A DNA stretch of 64,000 nt from Yponomeuta sedellus (taxonomy: Eukaryota > Arthropoda > Insecta > Lepidoptera > Yponomeutidae), in contig OW203745.1 of NCBI GenBank assembly GCA_934045075.1, forward strand, positions 13,426,184 through 13,490,183. Direction: 5' to 3'. Position numbers and translations under genes: made by a program. Shown here one piece after another: positions 44,005-54,610 of the stretch (position 1 is its first letter; every line of letters begins with the position of its first letter). The notes under the pieces were generated by a model. The model made no database searches, was not told the origin of the DNA, and was given only the letters and a program-made list of their open reading frames with translations.

Positions 44005-47000
44005 CTAAATCTGTCCTACAGTGTTAATTATGAATCTGAACAAAGACAAAAATGTGGAAGTATTTACAAGAAGAGCCTGAATGGAGCGCGGCACTGACTC
44101 TGGACTGCTATAGATTTCAATCAGCTCATCCATTAGCACAAGGCGCTGGATGCCAAAGGATGGGCATTCGAAGAATAGATGATGTAAGGATTGCTCAGTT
44201 TGGGAGCTGCAATGGTCACAGAACGGACTCTGAACCATTTTTAACCGGAACAGATGATAGTTTAGATTACAATGACCAAAACGAAGCCTTGAAATAGTAG
44301 TGTAATATTTCCTATGAATGTAAGTATTGTTTTTACAAAACCAGGGCATGCTACCAATGGGAACATTAAATGTAGCATACCATAAGCCTTTATTTTCAGC
44401 TTGAACTGTGTAGTTCCAGTGTCTTTTCCAGATATCTATAGATCTTGTCTTTAGAAGAGAGATTACATCTGTCCAGGGAACAGAAACATTAAGATTATAG
44501 CTGGAGTCAGGAATAGTATCTGCATTATTTGTAATTGCTGTAGCCAAAAAATCAGCCCTTTCATTTCCTGCTACACCAACATGTGAAGGAACCCACACAA
44601 ATGAAACATCTATGTTATGAATAAGAAACAAATCTAACCACTCCTGCTTGATTAAAGAAATTAAATAATTTGTATTAGCTTTGAATCTATTATTTTTGAG
44701 ATTTTCCAGAACACTCATACTATCACTGACAATTACATATTTATAACATCCATCACTTTTATTATTGATATTTTTTAGGGCTGCTAGTATAGCCACGGCT
44801 TCTGCTGTGAATATACTAATGTTTGAATTCATTTTATGACCAGTGCCTAAATTAAAAAAGCCATCAAAGAAAGCAAACGAGACAGCATTATCAGTTTTGG
44901 ACCCATCAGTATAGAGGAATCTACAATCATCAGTGAACTCTGAAAGTTTGTTGTACACATCTTGTTTGGTGCATAGATTGTGATCAATTATTATATTTAT
45001 TGCAGGAAATTTACTAAGAAAATTTCCCTGATAACAAGGAAGGAGAGGGGATTTATAAATCTGTAATGTTTCCAGAAAATTAATGTACTGAGCAAAGCCC
45101 TGAAGGATATAAAGAGAATTTGGAGGAGAATTCATCAAGCTCAGCAATAGGTAATTATTTCTCTTACTATATAATTTTAATAAAAATCTTTCTTTCAGAT
45201 AAGTAAATCTAATAGCTAATGGAGGGAGTTTGCACTCCACCTGCATTACATTTATAGGAGTACTTTTAAATGCTCCTGTGATGAGTCTCAAGTTTTTATT
45301 TTGAATTTTATCCAAGGCATTCACCAATCTACTGTCACCACCAAAACAAAGAAAACCATATTCAAAATGACTACGAACCAATGATTTGTACAGAAGTAAC
45401 AATATTTTCGGATCTGCTCCCCACGAAATCCTGCACAAAGATTTCAAAATATTATGGGCCTTATTGGCTCTTAAACTTAGCAATTCAACATATTTTTTCC
45501 AAGACATATTGTGAGTAAAGATAATACCTAAAAACTTAGCCTCTTGAGAAACAGGAATGGGGACTTTGTTGTAGAATACAGAAGGAATATTATTACTAGC
45601 TTTACCAAATACAACCACTTTAGATTTTAATGCATTTATATCAAGATTCAGATAGGTGAAGTATGTAGACAACCCTTTTAAAGATTTGTTAAGAATTTCA
45701 CTGATGTTTTTTAATTTTTTTCCAGATGCATAAACAACCAAGTCGTCAGCAAATTGAAGATTTTTGACTTCAGAACCCAAAATGAGATTTAAACGGCGGA
45801 TATATAAGAGGAAAATTAATGGAGAAAGTATTCCGCCTTGACAAACACCAACAGAAGCGAATCGTGGACCATAAAGATTAGCATTATATTTTACATAGAC
45901 TTCCCTCTCAGTAAGAAAATTATGAATCCAATTAACAATTTTATTTGGGATCCCGATGGAAAGTAACTCAACACAAAGAATGTCGACATTGACACTATTA
46001 AATGCTCCAGACACATCAAAAAACACCGACATCAAATAATATTTTTTATTTAAACTATTTTGTATGTCAAGCTGCAGCTGACAGATGCTTTCACGAGCTG
46101 ATGTTCCTCTTCGAAAGCCAAATTGATTAGAAGGTAAAATACTATTTTGTTCTACATAAAATTCCAACCTTTGTTTTATCAGTTGTTCAAAAACTTTGCC
46201 TATGCAAGATGTCAAAGCAATAGGACGGTAGGAATCTGGATTTGATCGAGGCTTATCTGGCTTTAATATAGGCACTAAACAATCGGACTTCCATGAGTGG
46301 GGAATCTCATTGCTCAACCATAGGTTATTTAATATTTCAAGCAAAATCTGTAAGCTATTTTTACTAAGCCTTTTTAACATTATATAAGGAATACCATCCA
46401 GACCAAATGCGCCATCTTTTCTCGAGAGAATAGCTGATATTAATTCTTCAATTGAGAAAGATTTTATCATAAAATTATTTACAGGATTTGTTTCACTGTC
46501 CGGGGAAAATTTTGGTTTATTATTTACATAGTCGGGTGTATACTTTTGCAAAAAATCTTGTATCCAACTATCATTGTCATTATTAAAAGAGTAAGTTTTG
46601 TTGAATTTACGCATACAATTCCAGATTATTGACAGAGGTGTACATCGATTGAAGGAGCTACACAGTTCAATCCAGCTATTAGATCTTTCCATTTTTAACA
46701 AAAGTTTTTTATGTGCTTGTAATTTTTTAAATTCAATGTAAGATTGATCTGAAGGATTATTTTTAAAGTTAATATAGGCAAGTTTGGAATTTTCTACAGC
46801 TTCTGAACATTTTTTATTCCACCAAGGAAGAGAGAGCTTCTTGCGTATCAGTCTACGACGAGAGTTGATAGCACCAAAAGAAGAAGAAACAGAATTACGA
46901 TTTGTAAGAGAGTCATTAACTACATTATGCAATATGTTACAAAAACTGTTATATGCTGTCAACGGAGTGTAATTTTCAACCTGAAAATCAGACAGTTGTG

Positions 47001-47775
47001 TGTCTACATATTGTTCATATAATGTCCAATTGATCATTTTAAAGTTAGGATAGATGGGCAAAGGATTAGCACCATTGCTGTTTACAAGACCATCAGCATT
47101 AATACTATTATTTACAAAAACCTTAATAATTACAGGAAGATGGTAGCTGCCAAGAGGATCATTATGTACAGACCAATCGCAAGACAGAGCCAGTGATGGG
47201 GAAGCCAGTGATAAATCCAAAGCATTGGGACGCCATGTCAAGGAGCCCACAGTAGTAACCTCGCCTGAATTCAAAACAACCAAATTTTTTTCATCAATAA
47301 TTTCCAAAATATCTCTTCCTCTAGGATTAATAGAATGGCACCCCCACAAAGTATGGTGTGCATTAAAATCACCTGCAAATAACATGGGTTCGGGTATTGA
47401 CTCTATTATTGACTGAAGTTTAAGTTTATCAAAAGATGGGACACAGTTTGTAGGACAGTAAAAACTTACAATACTCATTTCTTTATTATTTACAGATATC
47501 CTTACACAAATGTTTTGTAAGGAGTTGTCCGAATATGTATTAATTTTTTTATAATTTAAACTATTATGTATTAAAATTGCTACACCATTATGTTTATTAC
47601 CAATATCGTTTCTTTCTATTCGATATCCTTTTATGTTAAAATCTTTAATAGGAGTTAGCCAAGTCTCTGATATTATTGCTACATGTATATCGTTTTCATA
47701 AAGAAATTGTGTTAATAGAAATTTATTGCTAATAATACTCTGGGAGTTCCACTGCATAATATTAAGTTGATCCAT
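44005..47775 (-). CDS. LINE ORF2: endonuclease, RT, RNase H
   Basis: 1256 residues. The N-terminal apurinic-type endonuclease shows MQWNSQSI, ISETWL, FAGDFNAHHTLWG and the SYHLPVI block (normally SDH). The reverse transcriptase follows: YRPIALTSCIGKVFEQ, NQFGFRRGTS, FFDVSGAFNSV, GVCQGGILSPLIF and the catalytic LQFADDLVVYA at about residue 677. RNase H at about 950-1085 has YTDGSK, TAEAVAIL, VSDSMS and the VPSHVGVAGNERAD box. A C-terminal CxxC...HxxxxC motif (CDHCSSQTEQSLHHLFFEC) lies near 1187. Together these copy the element's RNA into a nicked target. The enzyme looks complete, so the copy may be young. Confidence 0.93.
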   Translation of the reverse strand: MDQLNIMQWNSQSIISNKFLLTQFLYENDIHVAIISETWLTPIKDFNIKGYRIERNDIGNKHNGVAILIHNSLNYKKINTYSDNSLQNICVRISVNNKEMSIVSFYCPTNCVPSFDKLKLQSIIESIPEPMLFAGDFNAHHTLWGCHSINPRGRDILEIIDEKNLVVLNSGEVTTVGSLTWRPNALDLSLASPSLALSCDWSVHNDPLGSYHLPVIIKVFVNNSINADGLVNSNGANPLPIYPNFKMINWTLYEQYVDTQLSDFQVENYTPLTAYNSFCNILHNVVNDSLTNRNSVSSSFGAINSRRRLIRKKLSLPWWNKKCSEAVENSKLAYINFKNNPSDQSYIEFKKLQAHKKLLLKMERSNSWIELCSSFNRCTPLSIIWNCMRKFNKTYSFNNDNDSWIQDFLQKYTPDYVNNKPKFSPDSETNPVNNFMIKSFSIEELISAILSRKDGAFGLDGIPYIMLKRLSKNSLQILLEILNNLWLSNEIPHSWKSDCLVPILKPDKPRSNPDSYRPIALTSCIGKVFEQLIKQRLEFYVEQNSILPSNQFGFRRGTSARESICQLQLDIQNSLNKKYYLMSVFFDVSGAFNSVNVDILCVELLSIGIPNKIVNWIHNFLTEREVYVKYNANLYGPRFASVGVCQGGILSPLIFLLYIRRLNLILGSEVKNLQFADDLVVYASGKKLKNISEILNKSLKGLSTYFTYLNLDINALKSKVVVFGKASNNIPSVFYNKVPIPVSQEAKFLGIIFTHNMSWKKYVELLSLRANKAHNILKSLCRISWGADPKILLLLYKSLVRSHFEYGFLCFGGDSRLVNALDKIQNKNLRLITGAFKSTPINVMQVECKLPPLAIRFTYLKERFLLKLYSKRNNYLLLSLMNSPPNSLYILQGFAQYINFLETLQIYKSPLLPCYQGNFLSKFPAINIIIDHNLCTKQDVYNKLSEFTDDCRFLYTDGSKTDNAVSFAFFDGFFNLGTGHKMNSNISIFTAEAVAILAALKNINNKSDGCYKYVIVSDSMSVLENLKNNRFKANTNYLISLIKQEWLDLFLIHNIDVSFVWVPSHVGVAGNERADFLATAITNNADTIPDSSYNLNVSVPWTDVISLLKTRSIDIWKRHWNYTVQAENKGLWYATFNVPIGSMPWFCKNNTYIHRKYYTTISRLRFGHCNLNYHLFRLKMVQSPFCDHCSSQTEQSLHHLFFECPSFGIQRLVLMDELIEIYSSPESVPRSIQALLVNTSTFLSLFRFIINTVGQI

Positions 47776-48856
47776 TGTTAGAAGAAGTGGTATTTCTTAC
47801 AGTTTGTGCTAAGATTTCTTTTATTGATGTAGAGTTGATTGGGGTGTTTTTCTGATTTGTAACTATTTTTGTAATTGCTTGAATGAGTATGTTCATGAAA
47901 AAATCTGATTTCGTTAAATTTTGAATTTGTGTTTCGATGTTCGATTTTGTTAATTGGGGGAAGGAGTTTTCACTGAATAAATCTGAGTATGTGACGGCCC
48001 TTGACTTAATTTTGTTTTCCTCTATTTTCAATTTTTTTTGTGGACATGTGTTAGAGATAGCTATGTGATTGCCTCCGCAGTTGCAGCATTTCGCGTTTTT
48101 AGGATCCTCTTTACATGTTTTAAAATGGTGATTTTCTGTGCAGATCGAGCACACAACCGAATTTCGGCAGTATTTGGCAATGTGGCCAAACTTCATGCAC
48201 TGAAGACATTGCTTTACTGGTGGTATATAAGCGCTTACCTCGTGTCTCCAAGAATCGAGATAGACGTACTGAGGCAATTCAGTGGATGCAAAAGTTACCG
48301 CGACTGTCTGAGTGGGAAGATGTGACACGTCGCCGTCGTCACTCCGCACCCGACGCATGAAACGTCTCACTTGAATTACATTTCGAGAGCTGCCAATCAA
48401 CGAGAAGATTTGTTTGTTGGAAAGGTCAGTAGGGACTGAGGTAAGAACCCCAGTCGCTTCAGTGTCGCTAGCCGGTATAGTGGCCTTCAGGTCTAGTTCG
48501 TCGAGTAATTTTTTATTCTGCATAAACACATTTGCATTGTTTGACAAATCGAACGTAATGCCAATCTTGAATTTATTTACTGACTTCAGATGTAGAATGC
48601 CAGTGACGCAGAATTTGCGTATGGCATGGGAGAGAGCTAGCCTGTCTTTGTCGGAAAACGGTTTTTCATTTTCGTGTGACACGAACACTATGTATTCCGA
48701 TTTTTTACTGTTTTCAGGATACCTCCTAGAGTACCCTGGAACCTTAAAAACATTGTACTTCCTGGAGGAGTCATCATCCGAGTCCGAAGTGTCCATAGCT
48801 GGTGATGATCGCTCGTCAGGGGGATCAGTTTTTTTCCGCTTCTTTCCCGCCCCCAT
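47762..48856 (-). CDS. LINE ORF1: nucleic-acid-binding protein
   Basis: 364 residues. Three zinc knuckles lie at about 215-270: CLQCMKFGHIAKYC, CSICTENHHFKTC, and CCNCGGNHIAISNTC. These are Gag-like CCHC modules found in ORF1 of I, R1 and Jockey-type elements, which bind the element RNA. The first 60 residues are basic, acidic and serine-rich (KKRKKTDPPDERSSP, TSDSDDDSS). The start is the first Met of the frame. It overlaps ORF2 by 14 bp, a layout suggesting coupled reinitiation (inference). Confidence 0.88.
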   Translation of the reverse strand: MGAGKKRKKTDPPDERSSPAMDTSDSDDDSSRKYNVFKVPGYSRRYPENSKKSEYIVFVSHENEKPFSDKDRLALSHAIRKFCVTGILHLKSVNKFKIGITFDLSNNANVFMQNKKLLDELDLKATIPASDTEATGVLTSVPTDLSNKQIFSLIGSSRNVIQVRRFMRRVRSDDGDVSHLPTQTVAVTFASTELPQYVYLDSWRHEVSAYIPPVKQCLQCMKFGHIAKYCRNSVVCSICTENHHFKTCKEDPKNAKCCNCGGNHIAISNTCPQKKLKIEENKIKSRAVTYSDLFSENSFPQLTKSNIETQIQNLTKSDFFMNILIQAITKIVTNQKNTPINSTSIKEILAQTVRNTTSSNNGST

Positions 48857-49020
48857 CTTCTAATTACAATATGTACAAACTTGTCCACCAACTATATGTA
48901 CAATTCACTTTGTATTTACAGAGAAATATAAAAGTTATCAATTTATTGAAAATTGTTCAAATTTCGCCGCCTTTACTCATCCAAGGTTCCCGCGCTTTTC
49001 AAAAAAAACTTGTATTACAT
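48857..49020 (-). other. Probable 5' UTR region of the LINE
   Basis: Lies between ORF1 and the left end of the mariner. It has no frame. The LINE's true 5' end could be here or could have been cut by the mariner. Confidence 0.4.
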
Positions 49021-50355
49021 AGGCTGCAACTTATGTATGCGGAATCTGGGATTCCAATAATTTTAAAAGCAATGTCTGACCTCCATGGTCAAATTCGTTC
49101 TTTTTTTAAATACTGGCCGCTAATATTTTTCTCTTATATACGTTAATGTTTTGTTTTTGTTGGGTTTAAAATGTCATATCGCTGAAAAATTGAAACTCAC
49201 TCGTGAAAATATTCGTGCTATGATTTATTACGATTTTCGACGTGGTTTAACGCAACAACAGTGCGTGATCAATTAACTTCGACTTTTGGTGGTGAAGCTC
49301 CATCAAAAACGATTGTGTATCACTGGTTTAGTGAGTTTAATCGCGGGCGCAGTAAGCTCACGGACGAAGTTAAAGAAGGTTGCCCGAAATCGGTGGTTTT
49401 GCCACAAAATATTGAAGCTGTGCGAAAACTAATAATGCAAGACCGCCATGTTACGTATCGCGAGATAGAGGCTATTCTATGCATATGTATGACAAGCATT
49501 CATAGGATATTACATAAACATTTGTCTATGTAATATCCTATGAATATAGTAAAAAAAATTTGTTCGCGTTGGATCCTATTATTTTAATGCTATTATGGAT
49601 CCCGCACAACTTAACTCAGGATCAAAAAGATGCTCGCGTCAAATGGTGCAAGAAAACCTTAAAAAAATTCAACGGAGGCAACTCAAAATCTGTTTATAAT
49701 ATCTACACAGGTGACGAATCCTGGATCTACGCGTATGATCCCGAAACTAAACAACAATCAACAGTTTGAGTGTTTCAAAATGAGCCGAACCCTTCGAAAG
49801 TGGCTCGTGCAAAAAGCACTGTAAAGCAAATGGTGGCCTGCTTTTTTGGTATTAATGGCCATGTGGCTACAATACCACTGGAGAATCGCAGATCGGTTAA
49901 TTCGGAGTGGTACACGATCATTTGTTTGCCGGAAGTACTTTAAGAAATACGCCAAAACAACCAGCGACGCAGAATCATACTTCACCATGACAATGCCAGC
50001 AGTCATACATCTCAGGAAACAACTACATTTTTGGATAGTCAACAAATAGAATTGATGGGTCATCCACCGTACAGCCCTGATTTGGATCCCAATGATTTCT
50101 ATTTATTCCCAAATGTAAAGAATAAATGACGTGGTCAACGATTTTCGACCCGTGAAGATGCCGTAAATGCGTTCAAACAGCATGTTTTGGAGATACCTCA
50201 ATCAGAGTGGAAAAAGTGTTTTACAAATTGGTTTCATCGAATGCAAAAGTGCATCGATGATAGTGGAGAATACTTTGAAAAACAATAAAAGCATATTTAG
50301 CCATATACATTTCTTTATTTTTTCTATTCCGCATACATAAGTAGCAGCCCTCGTA
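49021..50355 (+). mobile_element. mariner element, about 1.3 kb
   Basis: Inverted ends: AGGCTGCAACTTATGTATGC at 49021 and, reversed, AGGGCTGCTACTTATGTATG at the right end near 50351. The length of 1.33 kb is normal for mariner. The right end is followed by TA. It carries a disabled transposase. Confidence 0.85.
49183..50288 (+). pseudogene. mariner transposase (D,D34D), multiply broken
   Basis: N-terminal helix-turn-helix blocks: LTRENIRAMIYYDFRRGLTQ, TIVYHWFSEFNRGRSKLTDE, ITSIHRILHKH-like. Catalytic blocks: GDESWIYAYDPETK, HHDNASSHTS and YSPDLDPNDFYLFP, ending CIDDSGEYFEKQ. Breaks: a one-base shift near 49262, an inverted insertion at 49527-49545, a duplication of about 26 bp near 49590, a TGA at about 49767 in TVWVF, and shifts near 49920-49990. 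No active product is possible. Confidence 0.85.
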
Positions 50356-50416
50356 TAGGCACATTACACACGCCACAATAACAAAACAAACTTAAAACAA
50401 TTACTTACTACACTTA

Positions 50417-50580
50417 TGTATGTATGTATGTATGTATGTATGTATGTATGTATGTATGTATGTATGTATGTATGTATGTATGTATGTATGTATGTATGTA
50501 TGTATGTATGTATGTATGTATGTATGCATGTATGCATGCATGCTGTATGTATGTAAGTATGTATGTACGCATGCATGTAT
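50417..50580. repeat. (TATG)n microsatellite
   Basis: About 27 perfect units followed by degenerate TGCATG and TAAG variants. Both strands give meaningless frames (MYVC and YIHT repeats). Confidence 0.95.
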
Positions 50581-51206
50581 GTTCTGATTCTATATTCTCT
50601 TATAACTATCTATTTATTCCTCATATTTACGCGAGTGTTCACACCATTTCAGGGTACCACTGCCTTAGACATAAGATAATTGTATAATGTTACTTGAATA
50701 ACTTATCTTATCTTATCTTTAATAGGTAATGAGGACCAATTCTGAAAGGTGTGGTCCCATTTCACTCAATTTATTAGTAAAGACCTGATTTCACATAGTG
50801 ACTAACCTGAGTTTGGAATGAAGCGTAAAGGTCTACATTTATCATTGACCACAGATTAATGACGAACCGCGTGTAGTGAAATTGGCACTCACTCATTCAC
50901 GGAACCCTCCGGTCTTTGTGTTGAGCTCGCGTTTGTCGGGTTCAAATTGCACAAAGTTTACTACTGCTTGGTTTAATGCTCGCACACGCATCAATTATTC
51001 AGAAACGGGCAAAGGTTGGCGTGACGCGATGAAGCCTACAATCTGCATGTCTGAGAGGCTAAATTGTGGCGGGAAAGTAAACTGACAATAGGTATTAAAC
51101 CATTATTTTACAACTAAAGTAATGGTAATAGGCTATCTGATAGTGAGAAAAAAAAATATACACTTTTGTACGGTTGCGAGAAACTGTATTGCTCAAGAAA
51201 CATTGA
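50581..51206. other. SINE-like fragment then no feature
   Basis: 50585-50700 (CTCATATTTACGCGAGTGTT...TTTCAGGGTACCACTGCCTT) is the reverse of 52320-52420, part of the third tRNA-SINE family's surroundings. 50721-51206 holds nothing recognised. Confidence 0.45.
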
Positions 51207-51516
51207 TTCAGAGTGCTTAGTGCGAGTTTTTTAACTACTCGATCGCGTTAACGTAAACTCACATTTCTATGGCATCGAGGAAGCGCCACCTAGCGACAAG
51301 TATGGAAATTAAAATTGCTGAGTGCGAGTTGTAATGGTTTACGTTGAGAAGTGAACACGTTTACCAGCCAAAACACGAATAAACGCGAGTGCGAGTTGTA
51401 CTGTGACAGCGTTTTGCCAGTTCGAACGGTTAACTTACTCATACTCACTACTCAATGCTCGATTAACGCGGTAGTAAAGTTATTCGATTGGATCTGTCAA
51501 ACTTGCACTAAGCACA
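51207..51516. mobile_element. MITE, copy 2 of a near-identical pair
   Basis: The left end GTGCTTAGTGCGAGTTTTTT and reversed right end GTGCTTAGTGCAAGTTTGAC share 17-18 bases. The interior is nearly identical to 24299-24638. Confidence 0.78.
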
Positions 51517-51721
51517 CTGGTCAATGAAACAGGACATTACATAAGAAATAACATGTACAAAGACGAGCTTAACTATCTCTGTATGAGATTTCTTCCAGCA
51601 AGCCTTGGAGAGTCGGAGCTGCAGTAAAAAAACTGATCTATGTACTTACGTGTGCAAAATAAACTAAGTAGACTGCAAAAACCCTTAACAATAAACTAAG
51701 CAGCTAATACACTACATAAAA

Positions 51722-52086
51722 TCAATATCAACCCTTGTATGTCCCCACTGCTGGGGCACGGGACTCTTCCTGCATTGCAGGAAGGTTAGGCCATACTCCA
51801 CCACGGGGCCAAGTCTAGGTTGGTGGAGGATTGTAAGACAGTGGCGGGCCTTACTGTCAGAAGTTGTCAAGCCGCCCATAAGGCCTCTGACATGATTTAA
51901 CAACTGCCATTATATGACAGCAGGCACCAACGGCTTAACGTGCCTTGCGAAGCACGGAAGCGCTCGGAAAATTCCACTAGCGGTAGTCACGGGACGGTCA
52001 ACCATCCTGCACCTTCCTTCGCCTGTTGTTGCTTAACCAAGTGATTGATTCCAATCACTTGGTTCGCCTAGGCCAAGAGCGCTTCA
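51722..52086 (-). mobile_element. 5S rRNA-derived SINE, full length
   Basis: On minus, from GAAGCGCTCTTGGCCTAGGC at 52086 through the 5S-like block near 52000-52045 to AAGGGTTGATATTGATTTTA at 51720. One of the most complete copies. Confidence 0.85.
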
Positions 52087-52094
52087 TAAACTAA

Positions 52095-52440
52095 ATACCT
52101 GTAAATATAACATAACATAAAATTTACATACAGGCATATACATTACTTCTGGCCCCACACTAGGGTACCCAGCGTCGTGGGAACCAGAAACAGCGACATC
52201 ACACACATGTAAACGTCCAAGACCTGGGGTTTTTTGTCGCCAGCCGGGGTTCGAACCCGGTACCTCTTGCATGGTAGGTAGATGCGCTACCGCTACGCCA
52301 CAGAGGTCATCGATATAAGATAATTTATTCAAGTAACATTTTATAAGGACCTTATCTCTAAGGCAGTGGTACCCTGAAATGATGTGGACATTCGCGCAAA
52401 TATGAGGAATAGATAACGTTATGAAAGAACAAAGAATCAC
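52095..52440 (-). mobile_element. tRNA-derived SINE, third type
   Basis: On minus, GACCTCTGTGGCGTAGCGGT and ACCGGGTTCGAACCCCGGCT are box A- and box B-like, with a better preserved clover-leaf than 42096-42315. The flank 52320-52420 recurs in reverse at 50585-50700. Confidence 0.68.
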
Positions 52441-52489
52441 TCTTGATTTTTTTTCTTTTTAATAGAATCGAAACATACATGCATGCGTA

Positions 52490-52590
52490 CATACATACAT
52501 ATATACATTTTTTTGTCCCCAGCCGGGGTTCGAATCCGGGCCCTCTTCAAAGTAGGCAGATGCACTACCGCTGCACCACAGAGATGGTCA
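52490..52590 (-). mobile_element. tRNA-derived SINE head, third type
   Basis: On minus, GTGGTGCAGCGGTAGTGCAT and GGCCCGGATTCGAACCCCGG, then TACATATATG. Only the tRNA-like head is present. Confidence 0.6.
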
Positions 52591-52689
52591 AATTGTCGTA
52601 AAAATAAAATACTAGTAAATAATAAATGAATATATAGCTCAAAGCTTTTGGCCGGATTTGGCCGGATTACCTGATAAAACAACATCATT

Positions 52690-53160
52690 TGCGAAAAATT
52701 GCCACTACATGTCAATCAAACTGTATAGTGCCCTACCAGAATCTATACCCAATCTGAAATTTAGGATATTCAAAAGAAATTGTTTATAAGTTTATGTGAG
52801 AATTCCATTTATAAAATTGAAGATTTTGTAAAATTAAAATTATAATCTGAATTTAATGTACCCACTATTGATACTATTTTTATATTTTGTTGTGATGTAC
52901 ATAATTTTCTATTCTGTCTATTTTTATTAATTTTTTTTTACTTTAACGATATGTTTGAATCAATTAAAAAAAATGTAACATAATAATTTAAGAATTTTAT
53001 AATTTAATTTCAATAATATACAATTGTAATTTAATAAGTTGATATTGACTCTTAAATACCAACAGGTAAAAACAAGTGCAATATTAACTGCAAACAATTT
53101 TGCATGCCAGATACTGGCGCATCACGCATGCTCTTAACTATTGTAATTTACTCATATAAA
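52690..53160 (+). repeat. LINE ORF2 C-terminal scrap and AT-rich tail
   Basis: Plus-strand codons near 52708-52790 read YMSIKLYSALPESIPNLKF then RIFKRNCL and a stop, the kind of ending seen in Jockey/CR1-type ORF2 proteins. What follows is AT-rich, as in 3' UTRs. Confidence 0.5.
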
Positions 53161-53164
53161 TTAC

Positions 53165-53265
53165 AACCTGGAGTTTGACCTGGTCGGACTTTTCCGATAT
53201 AACAACACCCGTAAGTAAATCCGGACTAAAAGTCTACAATGTGTTGTGCTTACGAAAGTTTTAGT
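53165..53265 (-). repeat. Fragment of the 10545-10730 foldback family
   Basis: ACCTGGTCGGACTTTTCCGA, GTAAGTAAATCCGGACTAAA and AGTCTACAATGTGTTGTGCT match 10545-10635 in reverse. Confidence 0.65.
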
Positions 53266-53514
53266 TCAAAAAATACTTATAGAAAATGTACCGTGTATGC
53301 TTGCAAATGAATAAAATAAAAATAAATAAAATAAAGTTATGACAGAGATAAATAGTGCTCTGGTATCAATTATGAGTTTTTAGTATTTGTTGTACGTCCG
53401 TCCGACATTCTGTCGAACGAGTCGAATAAAGCGAACCTATAAGGGATCCGTATTTTTTGAGGTACATGCTATAAGTTCTTGTTTGATTAATTGTTTGATA
53501 AGTTAATTTCCAGG
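53266..53514. other. No recognisable feature
   Basis: AT-rich single-copy-looking sequence. Confidence 0.35.
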
Positions 53515-53732
53515 TGCAGTGTGGGTGACTGTCCCGTAATTACTGCTAGTCGAATTTTTTTCTGAGCGCTTCATGGGGGCGGCTTGATAACTTCTGACAG
53601 TAAGGACCCGCCACTGTCTTGTAATCTTCCACCTATCCGGACTTGGTCCTTATGGTGGAGTATGGCCTAACCGTCCTGTGATACAGGAAGAGACCTTTGC
53701 CCCAGCAGTGGGGACGTACAAGGGTTGATATC
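53515..53732 (+). mobile_element. 5S SINE, internally deleted
   Basis: Box C (GTGGGTGACTGTCCCG) is kept, then the middle is missing between about 53572 and 53575, and the 3' half is normal up to AAGGGTTGATATCGG. Confidence 0.7.
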
Positions 53733-53990
53733 GGAGTTAATTTCCAATTTAAAGCTCGAGCAAACCTCTGTTTGTGTTCTGACGGCTTGTAATGCCTATT
53801 ATACCGTCAAAATCCTAGTTTACACCGACCTAATGAAGCGAAAGGTTTTTCTTTTCCTTCGGGAATCAACGGCTATTTTGTAAAGGCCCCACTTCTTAAG
53901 AAACACTCGACTTTTTCTTATTCACTTCCACAAAATTAGGTACTAGACGAGATTGATCACTAAGTTTTCACCCTTGGGAAAAAAACCCGC
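53733..53990. other. No recognisable feature
   Basis: No repeat or frame of note. Confidence 0.35.
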
Positions 53991-54003
53991 ACACATATCT
54001 TTA

Positions 54004-54213
54004 TTATATTATTTTTGTTGCACTAACCCGTGCTTAGGCCAATTTTAAATACCTATCTAGAGGCTTAAAAAATAATACAGAGGATATTGTAAAGAGGTTC
54101 GAAAATTTCGCTGATGCCGGCACTTGTCCATTAGCTTAGTTGGGTACGGTTAGCAAGAGGTTGCGGGTCCCGGCATGAGCGGAATGCTTAGCCTCTAAAT
54201 AAGTTAGTTTTTA
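54004..54213 (+). mobile_element. tRNA-core repeat, snap-back copy
   Basis: Duplication ACACATATCTTTA flanks it (53991-54003 and 54214-54226). It opens with a reversed tail (GCACTAACCCGTGCTTAGG...CCTATCTAGAGGC) and continues with a forward unit from AATACAGAGGATATTGTAAA through a degraded core to AGTTTTTAA. Confidence 0.8.
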
Positions 54214-54226
54214 ACACATATCTTTA

Positions 54227-54417
54227 ATTCAGTCCAGAGGTTGTCTACAGTCTTTTTATTCCTACCTCTCTAATTTAAAAAACAAGCATTTGATGCCAAA
54301 ACTAGATATTTTCTCGGAAGTTCATGATCTTGGTTTATAAAATTGGCTTTTTGGCTATAAAATAGTGTCTTAAGTTATTTGTTTTATGGGATTATTGTAT
54401 GAAATTAGGCGTTACTT
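54227..54417. other. No recognisable feature
   Basis: AT-rich sequence only. Confidence 0.35.
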
Positions 54418-54610
54418 TGCGGAAATCCATAATAGCATTAAAATGTATAAAGTACTTTGCTAATTTTCTTTTTCCTCCAGCAGAAAAAGTGGGAGGGAGG
54501 GCGGTGCATTAACTAACCGCATGGTGCTTGTGGGATTTTTGGCGGAATTAAGCCAAGTGATTCTCACATTTTAATATTATTAAGGGATTATGTCAGTCTT
54601 CAACTAAAAA
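54418..54610. mobile_element. MITE relative of 41627-41896, left arm decayed
   Basis: GGCGTTACTTTGCGGAAATC and AATAGCATTAAAA match 39666-39693 plus 41620-41632. The right arm GGAGGGAGGGCGGTGCATTA...CATGGTGCTTGTGGGATTTT matches 41814-41870. It shows the gypsy target site without the gypsy element. Confidence 0.7.

Larger units (their letters stand above)
44005..48856 (-). mobile_element. I/R1-group non-LTR retrotransposon, ORFs intact
   Basis: Two long minus-strand frames overlap by 14 bp (47762-47775), giving ORF1 with zinc knuckles followed by an ORF2 with endonuclease, reverse transcriptase and RNase H. That order, and the RNase H in particular, is typical of the I/R1 group. No internal stop or frameshift is seen in either frame. 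The surrounding UTR edges are unresolved; upstream sequence continues to about 49020, where a mariner begins. Confidence 0.88.

Noticed and set aside
50876..51085. 69-codon plus-strand frame as a host exon
   Set aside because: No matching splice sites and no protein similarity that I recognise.
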